This document shows positions 6,292-7,280 of a stretch of DNA of 7,280 nucleotides, piece after piece (position 1 is the first letter of the stretch; each line of letters opens with the position of its first letter). The position numbers and the translations under genes are program-made. The notes beneath the pieces are model-generated. The model was not told the DNA's origin. It saw nothing but the letters and a program-made list of their open reading frames with translations, and did not search any database. This stretch comes from Campylobacterales bacterium (GTDB taxonomy: Bacteria > Campylobacterota > Campylobacteria > Campylobacterales > Sulfurovaceae): contig JAFGWQ010000125.1 of assembly GCA_016937075.1 (NCBI GenBank), forward strand, positions 1-7,280, read 5' to 3'.

Positions 6292-6749
6292 TGATTTCGT
6301 TGTTTGATGGCTTGTTTTGCTTCGCGGTCAAGAGTTTTGCCTTTGAGATCAGCTCTTTTGTCATGAAGCTTTTTCCCTTTGGCAAGCCCAATAGAGATCT
6401 TTGCTTTGTTTTTTTCATTAAAATATAGCATTAATGGTACAATCGTTAAACTTTCTTGAGTCGATTGGGCAAATAGCTTATTTAACTCTTTGCGATGGAG
6501 TAAAAGCTTTCTCGGTTTTCTCGTATCGGGAACAAAGCTGCGATAAGCTGTTTCTAAATGAGTGATATGCATATTCATAACAAACAATTCATCCTTTATA
6601 AAGCGGCAATAAGAGTCTTTTAGATTTGCTCTTTTTGCCCTAAGGGCTTTGACTTCACTGCCTTGCAGCACTATGCCGGCTTCAAAAGTTTGCAGTATCT
6701 CATAATCATGGCGAGCTTTCTTGTTTTGAGCTATTAGATTCATTGCCAC
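6288..6749 (-). CDS. smpB: SsrA-binding protein SmpB (trans-translation)
   Basis: SmpB binds tmRNA (SsrA) and brings it to ribosomes stalled without a stop codon, so that the nascent chain is tagged and the ribosome released. The 153-residue protein has the family signatures in order: IAQNKKARHDYEI (6-18), GIVLQGSEVKALRAKRANLKD (25-45), RKPRKLLLHRKELNKL (77-92), the barrel strand TIVPLMLYF (102-110), and GLAKGKKLHDKR (121-132) leading into the basic C-terminal helix that enters the decoding centre. Length is normal. The start is taken as GTG at 6749, seven bases after AAGGA (6761-6757). An in-frame ATG at 6743 is possible but would sit 13 bases from that site. The GTG directly abuts the ispE stop codon, and the 3' end overlaps the mrcA stop by 4 bases. 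The tmRNA gene is not in the window. Confidence 0.97.
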   Translation of the reverse strand: MAMNLIAQNKKARHDYEILQTFEAGIVLQGSEVKALRAKRANLKDSYCRFIKDELFVMNMHITHLETAYRSFVPDTRKPRKLLLHRKELNKLFAQSTQESLTIVPLMLYFNEKNKAKISIGLAKGKKLHDKRADLKGKTLDREAKQAIKQRNH

Positions 6750-7280
6750 TTAGGGTTCCTTTTTTGATGCAATTATATCATACGGCTTAAAAAAAGTACT
6801 ACCGCTTCCGCTAAAGAACCATTCTTTGGGTGCTTCATTTTTTAAATCCGGGTATGCAATAAGAGCAGCACCGTATAAGTCATTTAAAATTTCTGGAGCA
6901 AAAGATGTTTGAGCCAAGATCTCTTTGCTGCTCAACTCTTTCCAGTGTATATATTTTTGCGAGGTTATTGTGTCTAGAAGATTGTTCTTGAAAGTTTTAT
7001 AAACCAATGTGGTGTCACATCCTAATGTTGGAAAAAAAAGCTCTACTTCAAACGGTTCCTCATCAAACAACTCTATGATTTCTCCAAACCCGCTTACATT
7101 TGCCACCGGATAATCGTATACAAAAAAGGGCACATCAGCTCCTACTGTACTTCCTAGTTTGGCAAGAGTTGGTGTATCTAATTGGAGATCGCATACTTTG
7201 TTTGTAAGTCTCAAAAAAGCACCCGCATCACTGCTGCCTCCGCCTAGCCCAGCCTGAGACGGAATATTTTTTTCAACTAC
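6750..7280 (-). CDS. ispE: 4-diphosphocytidyl-2-C-methyl-D-erythritol kinase, C-terminal part (gene runs off the right edge)
   Basis: IspE is the ATP-dependent GHMP-family kinase of the MEP pathway. It phosphorylates the 2-hydroxyl of CDP-methylerythritol on the way to isopentenyl diphosphate. Only the last 176 codons are visible, out of about 250-290 expected, and the reading frame stays open to the window edge. The ATP-binding glycine loop PSQAGLGGGSSDAGAFL is encoded near 7262-7212. GADVPFF with a following GFGEI marks the middle of the fold, and FFSGSGSTFF near the C-terminus is the third GHMP motif. The TTG at 7214 lies inside the conserved motif as a Leu codon and is not a start. smpB follows with no gap, an ispE-smpB order I recall from Campylobacter and Helicobacter. 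The smpB promoter and ribosome binding site lie within this gene's last ten codons. Confidence 0.95.
   Translation of the reverse strand, partial: VVEKNIPSQAGLGGGSSDAGAFLRLTNKVCDLQLDTPTLAKLGSTVGADVPFFVYDYPVANVSGFGEIIELFDEEPFEVELFFPTLGCDTTLVYKTFKNNLLDTITSQKYIHWKELSSKEILAQTSFAPEILNDLYGAALIAYPDLKNEAPKEWFFSGSGSTFFKPYDIIASKKEP
6756..6795 (-). promoter_or_regulatory. Promoter and ribosome binding site of smpB inside the ispE 3' end
   Basis: Read on the minus strand, a seven-T tract (6795-6789) is followed by TGATATAAT (6780-6772), a perfect extended -10 element (TGn plus TATAAT). Initiation is expected near 6765. The leader of about 16 bases would contain AAGGA (6761-6757), the Shine-Dalgarno of the GTG at 6749. 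No -35 is recognisable, which is normal for this phylum. smpB could then be transcribed independently of ispE. Confidence 0.6.

Noticed and set aside
6741..6743. ATG at 6743 as the smpB start
   Set aside because: Possible, but AAGGA at 6761-6757 is spaced for the GTG at 6749. The difference is only two residues.
7212..7214. TTG at 7214 as the ispE start
   Set aside because: The frame stays open to the window edge and encodes the GHMP ATP-binding loop just upstream, so the TTG is an internal Leu codon and the true start is outside the window.

Overview
The window looks like chromosomal core sequence from a member of the Campylobacterota (epsilonproteobacteria). The DNA is AT-rich and the proteins resemble Campylobacter, Helicobacter and Sulfurovum/Sulfurimonas homologues. 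The ispE-smpB pair and a bioF next to a class A penicillin-binding protein are arrangements I remember from that phylum. An environmental Sulfurovum- or Sulfurimonas-like organism is plausible, but I cannot fix the genus from sequence alone. No insertion sequence, CRISPR array, rRNA, tRNA or phage gene was seen, and there is no gene-free stretch of 300 bases or more.

Layout. Bases 1-57 are a short leader holding an 11-bp direct repeat and a palindrome that overlaps both a TATAAT hexamer and the alaS ribosome binding site. Four genes follow on the plus strand: alaS (alanyl-tRNA synthetase), a four-helix CopD-like membrane protein, a bioF-type 8-amino-7-oxononanoate synthase, and a class A penicillin-binding protein (mrcA/pbp1A). 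The first two are only 9 bases apart and probably co-transcribed. bioF follows 24 bases later without a Shine-Dalgarno sequence. mrcA has a good promoter and ribosome binding site in the 42-base gap before it. On the minus strand, ispE enters from the right edge and is followed with no gap by smpB, which ends tail-to-tail with mrcA. The two stop codons overlap by 4 bases, so there is no room for a terminator between them.

Function. The genes are housekeeping: tRNA charging, biotin synthesis, peptidoglycan polymerisation, isoprenoid precursor synthesis and trans-translation. No single pathway links them.

The most interesting signal is the C-terminal tail of the penicillin-binding protein. It carries three tandem five-residue repeats, DANAT-DANRT-DENDT, and each one exactly fits the bacterial PglB N-glycosylation sequon D/E-X-N-X-S/T. 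The tail follows the periplasmic transpeptidase domain, so this peptidoglycan synthase may carry a purpose-built cluster of N-glycans. Second in interest is a strong extended -10 promoter for smpB inside the 3' end of ispE. Its design (seven-T tract, then TGn, then -10 hexamer) matches the promoter in front of mrcA.
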